Source of the DNA: Phaeacidiphilus oryzae TH49
GTDB taxonomy: Bacteria; Actinomycetota; Actinomycetes; Streptomycetales; Streptomycetaceae
Assembly (NCBI RefSeq): GCF_000744815.1
Contig: NZ_JQMQ01000005.1
Coordinates: 4,472,055 to 4,536,054 of the forward strand
Reading direction: 5' to 3'
DNA length: 64,000 nucleotides
Made by a program: the position numbers and the translations under genes. The notes below the pieces were generated by a model. That model had not been told where the DNA came from, searched no databases, and saw only the letters and a program-made list of their open reading frames with translations. Shown in pieces: positions 17,668 through 26,779 of the stretch. Every line of letters starts with the position of its first letter. Position 1 is the stretch's first letter.

Positions 17668-18918
17668 ATGACGGTTCGTCAGACGGACGGCGCCTTCGCC
17701 GACGCCCACCGGCGGATGTGGCGGGAGCTGCTGCCCGTCGGCCGGTACCAGGGCAGCGGCGGCTACCGCCGGTACGCCTGGACCGCCGCCGACGCCGAGT
17801 GCCGCGCCTGGTTCCAGGAGCAGGCCGCCGCCCGCGGACTGGCCTACGAGGTGGACCGGAACGGCAACCAGTGGGCCTGGTGGGGCGACCGCCAGGGGAC
17901 GGACGCCGTGGTCACCGGCTCCCACCTGGACTCCGTCCCGGACGGCGGGGCCTTCGACGGACCGCTCGGCGTGGTGTCCTCCTTCGCCGCCGTGGACGCC
18001 CTGCGGGAGCGCGGGGCGGCCCCGCGCCGCCCGCTGGCGATCGTCAACTTCGGGGACGAGGAGGGCGCCCGCTTCGGCGTGGCCTGCGTCGGCTCCCGGC
18101 TCGCGGCGGGCGTCCTGACGCCCGATCAGGCCGCCGAGCTGCGGGACGCGCAGGGGGTGCGGCTGCCGGACGCGATGGAGCGGGCCGGGCAGGACCCGTC
18201 CGCGATCGGGGCCGACCACGAGCGGCTGGCCCGGATCGGCGCCTTCGTCGAGCTCCACGTCGAGCAGGGCCGGTGTCTCGCCGACACCCCGCACCCCGTC
18301 GGCGTCGCCTCGGCGATCTGGCCGCACGGGCGCTGGCGGTTCGACTTCGCCGGAGAGGCCAACCACGCGGGCACCACCCGCCTGGAGGACCGCCGGGACC
18401 CGATGCTGACCTACGCCAACACCGTGCTGGCCGCCCGCAAGAAGGCCCGGCTGGCCGGCGCCCTGGCCACCTTCGGCAAGGTGGCCGTGGAGCCCAACGG
18501 GGTCAACGCGATCCCGTCCATGGTGCGCGGCTGGCTGGACTCCCGGGCCGCCGACGAGGCCACCCTGGACGCCCTGGTCGCCGAGATCGAGAAGGCGGCC
18601 GGCGAGCGGGCCGAGCGGGACGGGGTCGGGCTGGCCGTCACCCGGGAGTCGTACACCCCGGTGGTCGACTTCGATCTGGGGCTGCGCGACCGGGTGGGCT
18701 CGATCCTCAAGGAGAGCACGGGAATCGGCGTCCCGGTGCTGCCGACGGGTGCGGGACACGACGCGGGAATCCTCTCCTCGGCCGTGCCGACCGCCATGCT
18801 GTTCGTACGCAACCCCACGGGGGTCTCGCACTCACCGAGCGAGTTCGCCGAGGAGGAGGACTGCGTGGCAGGAACCGCCGCACTCGCCGAGGTACTGGAG
18901 TCGCTCGCATGCCGGTGA
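17668..18918 (+). CDS. M20-family Zn-dependent amidohydrolase (allantoate/N-carbamoyl amidohydrolase-like), probable hut N-formylglutamate hydrolase
   Basis: The 416-aa enzyme is a di-zinc M20 amidohydrolase: 'TGSHLDSVPDGGAFDGPLGV' carries the metal His/Asp, 'NFGDEEGARFG' the catalytic Glu pair, and 'VELHVEQG', 'AGEANHAGTT' and 'LPTGAGHDAGIL' complete the family set. Such proteins are usually called allantoate amidohydrolase. Here the gene lies inside the hut operon, between hutU and hutF (overlapping hutF by 10 nt), and no HutG is present. I infer that it removes formate from N-formylglutamate. The RBS overlaps the end of hutU. Confidence 0.85.
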   Translation: MTVRQTDGAFADAHRRMWRELLPVGRYQGSGGYRRYAWTAADAECRAWFQEQAAARGLAYEVDRNGNQWAWWGDRQGTDAVVTGSHLDSVPDGGAFDGPLGVVSSFAAVDALRERGAAPRRPLAIVNFGDEEGARFGVACVGSRLAAGVLTPDQAAELRDAQGVRLPDAMERAGQDPSAIGADHERLARIGAFVELHVEQGRCLADTPHPVGVASAIWPHGRWRFDFAGEANHAGTTRLEDRRDPMLTYANTVLAARKKARLAGALATFGKVAVEPNGVNAIPSMVRGWLDSRAADEATLDALVAEIEKAAGERAERDGVGLAVTRESYTPVVDFDLGLRDRVGSILKESTGIGVPVLPTGAGHDAGILSSAVPTAMLFVRNPTGVSHSPSEFAEEEDCVAGTAALAEVLESLACR

Positions 18919-20261
18919 ATGACGTGACCCGCTACTGGGCCCCGTACGCCTGGATCGACCCGACGGTCGAGGAGGACGTGCTGATCGAGGTGGGGGCGGA
19001 CGGCCGGATCGCCGCCGTCACCCCGGACAGCGGGCCGGCCCCGGCCGGCGCCACCGTCCTCACCGGCTTCGCCCTCCCCGGGCTGGCCAACGCCCACTCG
19101 CACGCCTTCCACCGCGCGCTGCGCAGCAGCGTGCAGGTGGGTAGCGGGACGTTCTGGACCTGGCGGGAGGTGATGTACCGGACCTCGGCCGCGCTGGACC
19201 CCGAGCTCTACCTGGAGCTGGCCACCGCCGCGTACGCCGAGATGGCGCTGGCCGGGATCACCGCGGTGGGCGAGTTCCACTACCTCCACCACGCCCCCGG
19301 CGGCGTCCGCTACGAGGACCCGAACGCCATGGGCGAGGCGCTGATCGAGGCCGCCCGGCGGGCCGGGATCCGGATCACCCTGCTGGACACCTGCTATCTC
19401 TCGGCCGGCTTCGGCGCCGAGCCGGACCACCACCAGCTGCGGTTCTCCGACGGCACGGCGGATGCCTGGGCCGAGCGGGCCTCCGGGCTGAAGGAGCACC
19501 CGCACGCCCGGATCGGCGCCGCCGTCCACTCCGTACGGGCCGTCCCGTCGGACCAGTTGGCGACCGTCGCCCGGTGGGCGGAGGAGCGGCTGGCGCCGCT
19601 GCACGTCCACCTCTCCGAGCAGACCGCGGAGAACGACGCCTGCCAGGCCGCCCACGGCCGCACCCCCACCCGGCTGCTCGCCGACCACGGGGTGCTCGGC
19701 CCGCGCACCTCGGCCGTCCACGCCACCCACCTCACGGAGGAGGACGTCCGGTTGCTCTCCGGCTCCTCGACGGTGGTCTGCATGTGCCCGACCACCGAGC
19801 GGGACCTCGCCGACGGCATCGGGCCGGCGCGGGAGCTCACCAAGGCCGGCTCGCCGATGTCGCTGGGCAGCGACAGCCACGCCGTGGTCGACCTCTTCGA
19901 GGAGGCCCGGGCGGTCGAGCTGGACGAGCGGCTGAGGACCCGTCAGCGCGGCCACTGGACGGCGGCGGCTCTGCTCCGGGCGGCGACCGAGGACGGCCAC
20001 GCCTCGCTGGGCTGGCCGGAGGCCGGGCGGCTGGCGGCCGGGGCGCTCGCCGACTTCTGCACGGTGGACCTGGAGACCGTGCGCACGGCCGGCCCGCCGG
20101 CCCGGCTGGCCGCCGAGACCGCGGTCTTCTCGGCCACCGCGGCGGACGTCCGGGACGTGGTGGTCGGCGGTCGGATCGTGGTCCGCGACGGCGAGCACCA
20201 GCTCGTTCCGGGAGTGGCGGGGGCGCTGCGGCGCGCGATCGAGAAGGTGGGAGACCGTTGA
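18909..20261 (+). CDS. hutF: Formimidoylglutamate deiminase
   Basis: The 450-aa amidohydrolase-superfamily enzyme deaminates N-formimino-L-glutamate to N-formyl-L-glutamate plus ammonia. The metal-binding '[13 protein letters not shown]' (about residues 58-70), '[11 protein letters not shown]', 'VHATHL', '[13 protein letters not shown]' and '[17 protein letters not shown]' are present. The ATG overlaps the upstream gene by 10 nt, and its stop overlaps hutI by 4 nt, so translation is coupled. Its presence shows that this strain uses the deiminase (five-step) route rather than direct formiminoglutamase. Confidence 0.93.
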   Translation: MPVNDVTRYWAPYAWIDPTVEEDVLIEVGADGRIAAVTPDSGPAPAGATVLTGFALPGLANAHSHAFHRALRSSVQVGSGTFWTWREVMYRTSAALDPELYLELATAAYAEMALAGITAVGEFHYLHHAPGGVRYEDPNAMGEALIEAARRAGIRITLLDTCYLSAGFGAEPDHHQLRFSDGTADAWAERASGLKEHPHARIGAAVHSVRAVPSDQLATVARWAEERLAPLHVHLSEQTAENDACQAAHGRTPTRLLADHGVLGPRTSAVHATHLTEEDVRLLSGSSTVVCMCPTTERDLADGIGPARELTKAGSPMSLGSDSHAVVDLFEEARAVELDERLRTRQRGHWTAAALLRAATEDGHASLGWPEAGRLAAGALADFCTVDLETVRTAGPPARLAAETAVFSATAADVRDVVVGGRIVVRDGEHQLVPGVAGALRRAIEKVGDR

Positions 20262-21433
20262 GCAGCACTCTCATCACCGGCATCGGCTCGCTGGTCACCA
20301 ACGACCCCGAGGCGGAGGGCGGCGACGGCGGCCCGCTCGGGCTGCTGACGGACGCCGCCGTGGTGCTGGACGGGGAGCGGATCGCCTGGGTCGGCGCCTC
20401 CGCCGACGCCCCGCCGGCCGACACGCGGGTCGACGCCGAGGGCCGGGCCGGGCTGCCCGGCTTCGTCGACTCCCACTCCCACCTGGTCTTCGCCGGGGAC
20501 CGGACGGCCGAGTTCAACGCCCGGATGTCCGGGCAGCCGTACCGGGCCGGGGGCATCCGGACCACGGTGGCGGCCACCCGGGCGGCCACCGACGAGGAGC
20601 TGGACGCCAACGTCCGGCGGTACGTCGCCGAGGCGCTGCGGCAGGGCACCACCGTCCTGGAGTGCAAGTCCGGCTACGGGCTGAACGTCGAGGACGAGGA
20701 GCGGTCGCTGCGGATCGCCGGCCGGCACGCGGACGAGACCACCTTCCTGGGCGCGCACATCGTCCCGCCGGACTACGCCGACGACCCGGCCGGATACGTG
20801 GACCTGGTCACCGGCCCGATGCTGGACGCCTGCGCCCCGCACGCCCGCTGGGTGGACGTCTTCTGCGAACGGGGCGCCTTCGACGGCGACCAGGCCCGGG
20901 CGATCCTGAGCGCGGGAGCGAAGCGGGGGCTGGGCGTGCGGGTGCACGCCAACCAGCTGGGCGAGGGGCCGGGCGTGCGGCTCGCGGTGGAGCTGGGCGC
21001 GGCCTCGGCCGACCACTGCACCCACCTCACGGACGCCGACGTGGACGCGCTGGCCTCCTCCTCGACGGTGGCCACCCTGCTGCCGGGGGCGGAGTTCTCG
21101 ACGCGCAGTCAGTACCCGTCCGGGCGGCGGCTGCTGGACGCGGGCGCGACGGTCGCCCTCTCGCCGGACTGCAACCCCGGGTCCAGCTTCACCAGTTCGA
21201 TGGCCTTCTGCGTGGCGCTGGCCGTCCGCGAGATGGGGATGACCCCGGACGAGGCGGTCTGGTCCGCGACGGCCGGCGGCGCGCGGGCGCTGCGCCGTAC
21301 GGACGTGGGAGTGCTGCGGCCCGGAGCGCGAGCGGACCTCCAGCTGCTGGACGCCCCCTCGCACGTCCATCTGTCGTACCGGCCGGGGGTCCCGCTCACC
21401 TCGGCGGTCTGGCGCGCGGGCGTCGCAGCGTGA
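20258..21433 (+). CDS. hutI: Imidazolonepropionase
   Basis: The 391-aa zinc enzyme hydrolyses 4-imidazolone-5-propanoate to N-formimino-glutamate. '[18 protein letters not shown]' carries the HxH metal ligands, '[12 protein letters not shown]' and 'HANQLGEG' are substrate and metal motifs, and '[10 protein letters not shown]' carries the conserved Asp. The start is TTG at 20258, inside the hutF stop (TTGA), with GGGAG about 6 nt upstream. It is the last gene of the operon. No hutH lies in the window, so histidine ammonia-lyase must be encoded elsewhere. Confidence 0.95.
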   Translation: MSSTLITGIGSLVTNDPEAEGGDGGPLGLLTDAAVVLDGERIAWVGASADAPPADTRVDAEGRAGLPGFVDSHSHLVFAGDRTAEFNARMSGQPYRAGGIRTTVAATRAATDEELDANVRRYVAEALRQGTTVLECKSGYGLNVEDEERSLRIAGRHADETTFLGAHIVPPDYADDPAGYVDLVTGPMLDACAPHARWVDVFCERGAFDGDQARAILSAGAKRGLGVRVHANQLGEGPGVRLAVELGAASADHCTHLTDADVDALASSSTVATLLPGAEFSTRSQYPSGRRLLDAGATVALSPDCNPGSSFTSSMAFCVALAVREMGMTPDEAVWSATAGGARALRRTDVGVLRPGARADLQLLDAPSHVHLSYRPGVPLTSAVWRAGVAA

Positions 21434-21462
21434 TCACGAACCACCCGCAGAGCCTTTTCCTC

Positions 21463-21468
21463 TAAGCT
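21463..21468 (+). promoter_or_regulatory. Putative -10 hexamer of a leaderless glycosidase promoter
   Basis: TAAGCT lies 7 nt before the ATG at 21476. Confidence 0.45.
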
Positions 21469-21475
21469 TTCGCGC

Positions 21476-22699
21476 ATGCGTACTAGGGGGAGGCGGCAGC
21501 GCCTGCTGGTGGGGCTGGTCGCGTTCGTGGTGTCGGCGGCGGTGACGGCCATCGCCGCCGCGACCTCGACGCCCGGGGGCTCGTCGAAGACGTTCGCCCG
21601 GACGCTCTCGTCGCCGAGCCCGGCGAGCGCCTCGCCGTCCGCGGCGGCGCAGCGGGCGCCGCTGCGGATCGGCCTGTCCTACGCGGATACCCTCACCTGG
21701 ATGTCCGACCAGGAGCTGGCCAAGGGGTTGAACGACGCCGTGACCCTGGGCGCGTCCTGGATCCGGGTCGACCTCTCCTGGAACGACATCCAGCCGGACG
21801 GCCCCGGCGAGTTCGAGTGGCACCGCTTCGACCGGGTGGTGAAGGCGGCCGACGCCCGGCATCTGAAGGTCCTGGCCACCATCGGCTACACGCCGCAGTG
21901 GGCCCGCGAGGCCTCCTGCCGCACCGACCAGTCCTGCCCGCCGGCCGACCCGGCGGCCTTCGCCGCGTTCGCCCGGGACGCCGCCCAGCGGTACGGGCCG
22001 ATGGGCGTCCACACCTGGGAGATCTGGAACGAGCCGAACCTCCCGTACTGGGCGCCGGCGCCGGACCCGGCGGCGTACACGACGCTGCTGCGGGCGAGCA
22101 CCCGGGCGATCCGCTCGGCCGACCCACAGGCCTTCCTGCTGCTGGGCGGGCTGGCGGCGGTGGCCACCGACCCGGCGACCCACTATGTCTCGCAGACCTC
22201 CTTCCTGGAGGCGGTGTGCAGGCTGGGCGCCAACAAGCTGGTGGACGCGATCAGCTACCACCCGTACACCTATCCGTACCTGCCGAGCGCGACGACCTCG
22301 TTCGGCACGGCCTTCCAGCGGATCAGCTCCACCAAGGACAACCTGATGGAGATCCTGGACCGGTACGGCACGCCCGATCTGCCGATCTGGATCACCGAGA
22401 CCGGGGCGCCGACGGACGGGCCGAGGTCGGCGGCGGACGGGACGCACATCCCGGCCGGCGCCAGCCATGTCACCGAGTCCTGGCAGGCCTCGATCGCCCG
22501 CGACACGATTCCCGCGGCGGCGGCCAACCCGCATGTGGCGGCGGTCTTCTGGTTCTCCGACCGCGACTCGGGCACGCCGGCGCAGCGGCAGCAGCGCTCC
22601 CTCTTCTACGGCCTCCGCGAGTACGACGGCACAGCGAAACCGGCGTTCGCCGCGCTGAAGCAGTCCATCGCGGCGTACGAGCGCCGCGCGCCGCGCTGA
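21476..22699 (+). CDS. Exported clan-A (beta/alpha)8 glycoside hydrolase, GH39/GH5-like
   Basis: The 407-aa protein has an N-terminal signal or anchor (about 8-32) and a Ser/Pro/Ala linker (about 33-62), then a TIM-barrel glycosidase domain. 'GASWIRVDLSWNDIQP' and 'HTWEIWNEPN' carry the acid/base Glu, and 'IWITETGAP' the nucleophile Glu, the two catalytic positions of clan GH-A. It most resembles the putative xylosidase/cellulase group; the substrate is unknown. It precedes a glycan-biosynthesis operon on the opposite strand, separated by two hairpin elements. Confidence 0.85.
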   Translation: MRTRGRRQRLLVGLVAFVVSAAVTAIAAATSTPGGSSKTFARTLSSPSPASASPSAAAQRAPLRIGLSYADTLTWMSDQELAKGLNDAVTLGASWIRVDLSWNDIQPDGPGEFEWHRFDRVVKAADARHLKVLATIGYTPQWAREASCRTDQSCPPADPAAFAAFARDAAQRYGPMGVHTWEIWNEPNLPYWAPAPDPAAYTTLLRASTRAIRSADPQAFLLLGGLAAVATDPATHYVSQTSFLEAVCRLGANKLVDAISYHPYTYPYLPSATTSFGTAFQRISSTKDNLMEILDRYGTPDLPIWITETGAPTDGPRSAADGTHIPAGASHVTESWQASIARDTIPAAAANPHVAAVFWFSDRDSGTPAQRQQRSLFYGLREYDGTAKPAFAALKQSIAAYERRAPR

Positions 22700-22728
22700 G
22701 CGCCCCGGTGAGCCCGAAGGGCGAATCA

Positions 22729-22855
22729 GGGGCGCGGGGAACTGCGCGGCCCGCCGCTTACGGTCCGCACCCGGCAACGGCGCTTGGGCTGCAACCCGGA
22801 CTCCGTACCCGGCTGCGGCGCCGTAGTGGGCCGGGCGCGCAGTTCCCCGCGCCCC
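22729..22855. repeat. Hairpin repeat element A
   Basis: A 20-bp terminal arm GGGGCGCGGGGAACTGCGCG at 22729-22748 is mirrored at 22836-22855. The core contains 'cacccggcaacggc' and 'ttgggctgcaacccgg', which recur in element C. It lies between convergent genes and may act as a bidirectional terminator or a MITE-like element. Confidence 0.75.
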
Positions 22856-22985
22856 TTACTTGCGCCTGCGGCGCTGCGCCAGCGGCTCGCGCCAGAGGCG
22901 AGCGGAGTTCGGGTTGCAACCCGGTGGCCGTACCCGACTGGGGCGGGATGTCGCGCCCCCGGCGCAGCGCCGCAGGCGCAAGTAG

Positions 22986-23113
22986 GGGGCGCGGGGAACT
23001 GCGCGGCCAGCCATGCACTCTGCCGCACTCGGCAGCGGAGTTCGGGTTGCAACCCGGTGGCCGTTGCCGGGTGCGGCGCCGTTGCGCGCGGGCCGCGCAG
23101 TTCCCCGCGCCCC
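22986..23113. repeat. Hairpin repeat element B
   Basis: It has the same 20-bp arm as A at 22986-23005, mirrored at 23094-23113. The element abuts the stop codon of the following minus-strand glycosyltransferase, whose last codons (RRRRK) fall in the repeat flank. Confidence 0.75.
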
Positions 23114-24268
23114 TTACTTGCGCCTTCGGCGCTGCGCTCGGGGCTGCGCAAGCAGCTCGCGCCAGAGGTGGAGGTGGTGGGTGGTGAGGTCGGGCCACGC
23201 GTAGTCGCGCTCGGCCGCTTCGCGGCCCGCCGCGCCGAGGCGGTCGGACAACTCCGCGTCGCGTAGCAGCAGGCGGCACGCCTCGGCGAGGGCCGCCGGC
23301 TCGCCCGGAGGGACCAGCAGGCCCGTCTCGCCCTCCGTGACGACGGAGGGAATGCCGCCCACCCTGGAGCCGACCACCGGCGTTCCGCAGGCCATCGCCT
23401 CGATCAGGGCCATGCCGAAGGACTCCGCCTCGGTGCGGGAGGGGAGCACCAACGCGGCTGCCCCGCGTACCGCCTCCACCAGCGCGCGGCCGGACAGCTC
23501 GCCGTCCGCGTCCACCCGCCCTGCCACGCCCAGTGCGCCCGCCAGCCGCAGGTGGTCGGCGAGCGCGTCGCCGCCGCCGACCAGCCGGAGCCGGGCCTCC
23601 GGGACCTCCTCCGCCAGCTCGGCGAAGGCCCGGACCAGCACGTCGACGCCCTTCCAGGCCGAGGAGCGGTCGATCCGCCCGACGTAGAGGAGGGTGGGCG
23701 GCCGGCGCGAGGGCGGCGGGCCGGGCGTGAAGACCGCCGTGTCCACCCCGGGGGTGATCCGCACGCTCCCCGGGACGGCGTCCGCGAGCGACACCGGGGA
23801 GACCGAGACCAGCGCGTCGCAGCGGGCGAAGACCCGTGGCAGGACGTGACGTTCGTAGGCGCCGATCAGCAGGTCGGCGGCCGCGCTGCCCTTGGCCATG
23901 GAGCCCGCGTGGTAGGTGAGGAGGGTCCGGCGCCGCCGCCCGGAGAGCGCCACGGCGAGGTCGCCGAGACCCGGCACGGGGGCGTGCGCGGTGACCAGCC
24001 GCACGTCCAGCCGCCGCAGCCAGTACCGGAGTTGGAGCGGCCACAGCGGGCTGAGCGGGGTGTTGGAGACCCGCAGCCAGGCGCCCAGGCGCAGCACCCG
24101 CACCCCGTCCTCCACGGTGTCCGTGGTCCGCAGGCCCCGCCGGGTGGTGATCACCACCGGCCGCAGGTCCGGCTGCCCGGCCGCCGCTCGCGCGAGTCTG
24201 GCGGCATACCGCTCCACCCCGCCGACCTGCGGCGGGTAGTAGGGGGCGACCACGGCCACCGTCCTCAT
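23114..24268 (-). CDS. Glycosyltransferase family 4
   Basis: The 384-aa GT-B enzyme is of the GT4 retaining type, acting at the cytoplasmic membrane face. The N-terminal 'VVAPYYPPQVGGVERYAARLARA' is the acceptor-domain start; the C-terminal 'LLYVGRIDRSSAWKGVDVLVRAF' and 'PSRTEAESFGMALIEAMACGTPVVGS' (EX7E motif) form the nucleotide-sugar site. It is the last gene of the seven-gene operon; its ATG overlaps the flippase stop by 4 nt. The C-terminal QPRAQRRRRK is encoded at the edge of hairpin element B and may be acquired. Confidence 0.92.
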   Translation of the reverse strand: MRTVAVVAPYYPPQVGGVERYAARLARAAAGQPDLRPVVITTRRGLRTTDTVEDGVRVLRLGAWLRVSNTPLSPLWPLQLRYWLRRLDVRLVTAHAPVPGLGDLAVALSGRRRRTLLTYHAGSMAKGSAAADLLIGAYERHVLPRVFARCDALVSVSPVSLADAVPGSVRITPGVDTAVFTPGPPPSRRPPTLLYVGRIDRSSAWKGVDVLVRAFAELAEEVPEARLRLVGGGDALADHLRLAGALGVAGRVDADGELSGRALVEAVRGAAALVLPSRTEAESFGMALIEAMACGTPVVGSRVGGIPSVVTEGETGLLVPPGEPAALAEACRLLLRDAELSDRLGAAGREAAERDYAWPDLTTHHLHLWRELLAQPRAQRRRRK

Positions 24269-25551
24269 CCGCGCACCTCCCGCCGCCGGTACCGCCAGAC
24301 CGCCAGCGCGGCCAGCGCGGTCAGCCCGCAGGCCAGGTTGCCCGCGCCCCACGCCCAGCCCAGCCAGACCAGCCCGCGCGGCGCCCAGGCGTAGGCCAGC
24401 CCCACCGCGACCACCGCGTACAGCGCCTGGCTCAGCATCAGCGCGGTCATCAGCCCGGCCAGCCGCAGCACCACCGACGCCCAGTAGTTCAGCGCCACCG
24501 CCAGCGAGCCCGCCGCCAGTACCACCAGCAGCGTCCGGGCGTGCTCCTGGTAGCCGCCGCCGAACAGCCGGAGCAGCAGTCCGCTCGCCGCCGCGACCAC
24601 CGCGGCGGCCGCGAACTGCGCCCCGGCGGTGATCGCCGCCGAGCGGCGCAGCAGCGCGCCGAACCGGGCCCCGTCGTAGGAGACCTCGGCGAAGAGGGCG
24701 TCGCCCACGGCGTGCGACACCGAGTTGACCAGGGCCGCGATCTGGAAGGCGACGAAGTAGTAGCCGGCCTCCGCCGAGCCCAGCCGCTGCAGCACGATCA
24801 GCGGCAGCGCCAGCAGCGGGATCAGGTCGAGGAGGCTGGAGACGTAGTTGGCGGCGGAGAAGCCGAGTTGCTCGCGCAGCCGGGTGCCCCGGCCGCGCAC
24901 CCGGGGCCGGTAGCCGAGCCGCCGGTGCATCAGCAGCAGCGAGGCGGCCGCCGCCACCGCGTAGCCGCCGCCGGAGGCGCCGACGATGCCGAGCGCGCCC
25001 ATCCCGGTCAGCGCGATCGGCAGGGCCAGCTTGGCCAGGCCCTGGACCAGCCCGTCGACCAGCACGTTGTACTGGGGGACGCGGGCGCCGGTGAACACCG
25101 AGTCGGTGAGGAGGTTGCCGCCCGCGCACACGCAGGCCAGCACGAACAGCGCCAGCCCCCAGGGGTGGTGGCGGACGAAGAGCAGCCGTGGCGCGTACAG
25201 CGGCAGGCCCGCCAGGTAGACCGTGCCGGCCACGGCCGCGAGGCCGCCGACCACCAGCAGGGACCGGGTGATCTGGCCGTTCCTGGCCTCGCCCGGCGCG
25301 GGGAACCGGATCAGGGTGGTGTTCAGTCCGAGGAGGCTCAGATACGAGATCCAGGAGACCGCCGAGATCAGCGAGGTGGCCAGGCCCACCTGGGAGGGGC
25401 TGTAGTAGCGGGCGACCACCACCCAGAAGAGGAAGCCGAGCGCGGCGGTGGTCCCCGAGGAGGCCAGCAGCAGGAAGGAGTTGCGGTAGACCTGCTCCGG
25501 GGGGCGGGCGTGCCGGCCGTGGGCGCGGCCGGTGCGGAGGCCCCTAACCAT
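24265..25551 (-). CDS. Wzx-type polysaccharide/oligosaccharide flippase
   Basis: The 428-aa membrane protein has 12 or more predicted helices and belongs to the MOP/PST superfamily ('YRNSFLLLASSGTTAALGFLFWVVVARYYSPSQVGLATSLISA' is the typical first part). It would move a lipid-linked glycan across the membrane. It overlaps the flanking glycosyltransferases by 4 and 8 nt, so the cluster makes an exported glycan. Confidence 0.9.
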   Translation of the reverse strand: MVRGLRTGRAHGRHARPPEQVYRNSFLLLASSGTTAALGFLFWVVVARYYSPSQVGLATSLISAVSWISYLSLLGLNTTLIRFPAPGEARNGQITRSLLVVGGLAAVAGTVYLAGLPLYAPRLLFVRHHPWGLALFVLACVCAGGNLLTDSVFTGARVPQYNVLVDGLVQGLAKLALPIALTGMGALGIVGASGGGYAVAAAASLLLMHRRLGYRPRVRGRGTRLREQLGFSAANYVSSLLDLIPLLALPLIVLQRLGSAEAGYYFVAFQIAALVNSVSHAVGDALFAEVSYDGARFGALLRRSAAITAGAQFAAAAVVAAASGLLLRLFGGGYQEHARTLLVVLAAGSLAVALNYWASVVLRLAGLMTALMLSQALYAVVAVGLAYAWAPRGLVWLGWAWGAGNLACGLTALAALAVWRYRRREVRG

Positions 25552-26779
25552 CGCCCGGCACCGCGACCGCCACCGCTCCCGCGCCCGCGGCCTCCCGGTA
25601 GCGCTCCAGCAGCGCCTCCGCGTGCTCCTCCCAGCTGAAGGCGGTCTCGGCGTAGCGGCGGGAGTACCCGCCCATCCGGGCCCGCAGGCCGGCGTCCCCC
25701 GCCAGCCGGTCCAGCTCGTCCCGGAAGGCCTCCGGGGTCCGCGGCAGCAGGCTGATCGAGGAGCGGTCCAGCCGGTACGGCGCGTAGCCGGGGTCGTCGG
25801 TGGTCGCCACCGGCAGTCCGGAGGCCATCGCCTCCTGCACGCTCAGCGGGAAGCCCTCGGAGACGGAAGGCAGGGCGAAGACGTCGCAGGCCCGGTAGGC
25901 CTCGGCGAGCCGCTCCTGCGGCAGCGCGCCCAGGCAGTGGACGCCGGGCAGCCGGGCGGCGGCCGCGAGGGCCTCCCGGTCGCCGCCCCCGGCGAGGACC
26001 AGGTCCCAGCCCGCACCCGGCTTCTGACGGGCCGTCAGCAGAAGGTCGAAGCCCTTCTTGGGCACCAGCCGCCCGGCGAAGAGCACCAGCGGCCGCCCGT
26101 CGGCGGGCAGCCCGAGCGCCGTCCGGGCGGCGTCCCGTTCGGCGGGGCCGGCGGCCGGGCGGAAGCGCTCGGTGTCGACGCCGTTGGGCAGGTGCCGCAG
26201 CCGGTCCGCCCGGGCCCGGTAGCCCTCGGCGAACCGGGCCACCTCGGCGTTCAGGGTGAAGACGGTGCGGGCCCGGCGCAGCAGCGCGCGCCCCGCCGTC
26301 CCGTACACGGCCCGCTGCACCGCGACCACGGCGGCGGAGGGGTGGTCGACCAGCCCGACGTGCTGGGTGGTCAGCTGCGGGGTGCGGGTGAGCGCGGCGG
26401 CGAGACCGGCCGCCCAGGAGGTGACGTAGAGGCAGTCGTGGATGTGCACCACGTCCGCCCAGCGGGCCCAGCGGACGGCGGCGGTCAGCACCGAAGGCGC
26501 CAGCACCGGGAACGGCACCCCGGTACGGCGCTCGACGCCGTTCCAGGCGGGCACCCGGACCACTCTCGGTGCGGCTCCCGCCGCCTCCGCGTCCGCGCCC
26601 GTCCCCGGCCACGCCGTTCCCGGCTCGCCCGAGGCGCCGCCGGGAGCGCTGGTCAGCACCGTCACCTCGGCTCCGCGCCGGGTCAGCAGCGCCGCCTCGC
26701 GGCTCACCACCGCCTCTATCCCGCCCAGATGCGGCGGGTAGTAGTGGCTCACGAGGAGGATCCGGGGCCGGCCGTTCAC
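25544..26779 (-). CDS. Glycosyltransferase family 4
   Basis: The 411-aa GT-B enzyme starts 'ILLVSHYYPPHLGGIEAVVSREAALL' and has the C-terminal 'VLFAGRLVPKKGFDLLL' and 'FALPSVSEGFPLSVQEAMASGLPVATTDD' (EX7E). It is most like teichuronic/exopolysaccharide GT4 enzymes. The GTG start at 26779 overlaps the upstream stop (GTGA); the frame stays open far upstream antisense to other genes, but that part is not coding. A gap-like insertion rich in Gly/Ala (about residues 45-65) is unusual. Confidence 0.92.
   Translation of the reverse strand: MNGRPRILLVSHYYPPHLGGIEAVVSREAALLTRRGAEVTVLTSAPGGASGEPGTAWPGTGADAEAAGAAPRVVRVPAWNGVERRTGVPFPVLAPSVLTAAVRWARWADVVHIHDCLYVTSWAAGLAAALTRTPQLTTQHVGLVDHPSAAVVAVQRAVYGTAGRALLRRARTVFTLNAEVARFAEGYRARADRLRHLPNGVDTERFRPAAGPAERDAARTALGLPADGRPLVLFAGRLVPKKGFDLLLTARQKPGAGWDLVLAGGGDREALAAAARLPGVHCLGALPQERLAEAYRACDVFALPSVSEGFPLSVQEAMASGLPVATTDDPGYAPYRLDRSSISLLPRTPEAFRDELDRLAGDAGLRARMGGYSRRYAETAFSWEEHAEALLERYREAAGAGAVAVAVPGDG

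Larger units (their letters stand above)
22700..23113. other. Non-coding convergent gap filled by two hairpin repeat elements
   Basis: This 414-bp gap between two convergent genes contains no plausible coding sequence. It consists mainly of elements A and B and their flanks. The right flank of A and the left flank of B are themselves inverted copies of about 45 bp (around 22832-22880 and 22956-23007). Confidence 0.7.

Noticed and set aside
17668-18918. Taking the M20 enzyme as allantoate amidohydrolase of purine catabolism
   Set aside because: There are no allantoin genes nearby and it is coupled to hutU and hutF, so histidine degradation is the better context. Substrate still untested.
22729-23113. 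CRISPR-like array from the repeated GGGGCGCGGGGAACTGCGCG units
   Set aside because: The units are inverted arms of hairpins, not regularly spaced direct repeats with unique spacers, and no cas gene is present.
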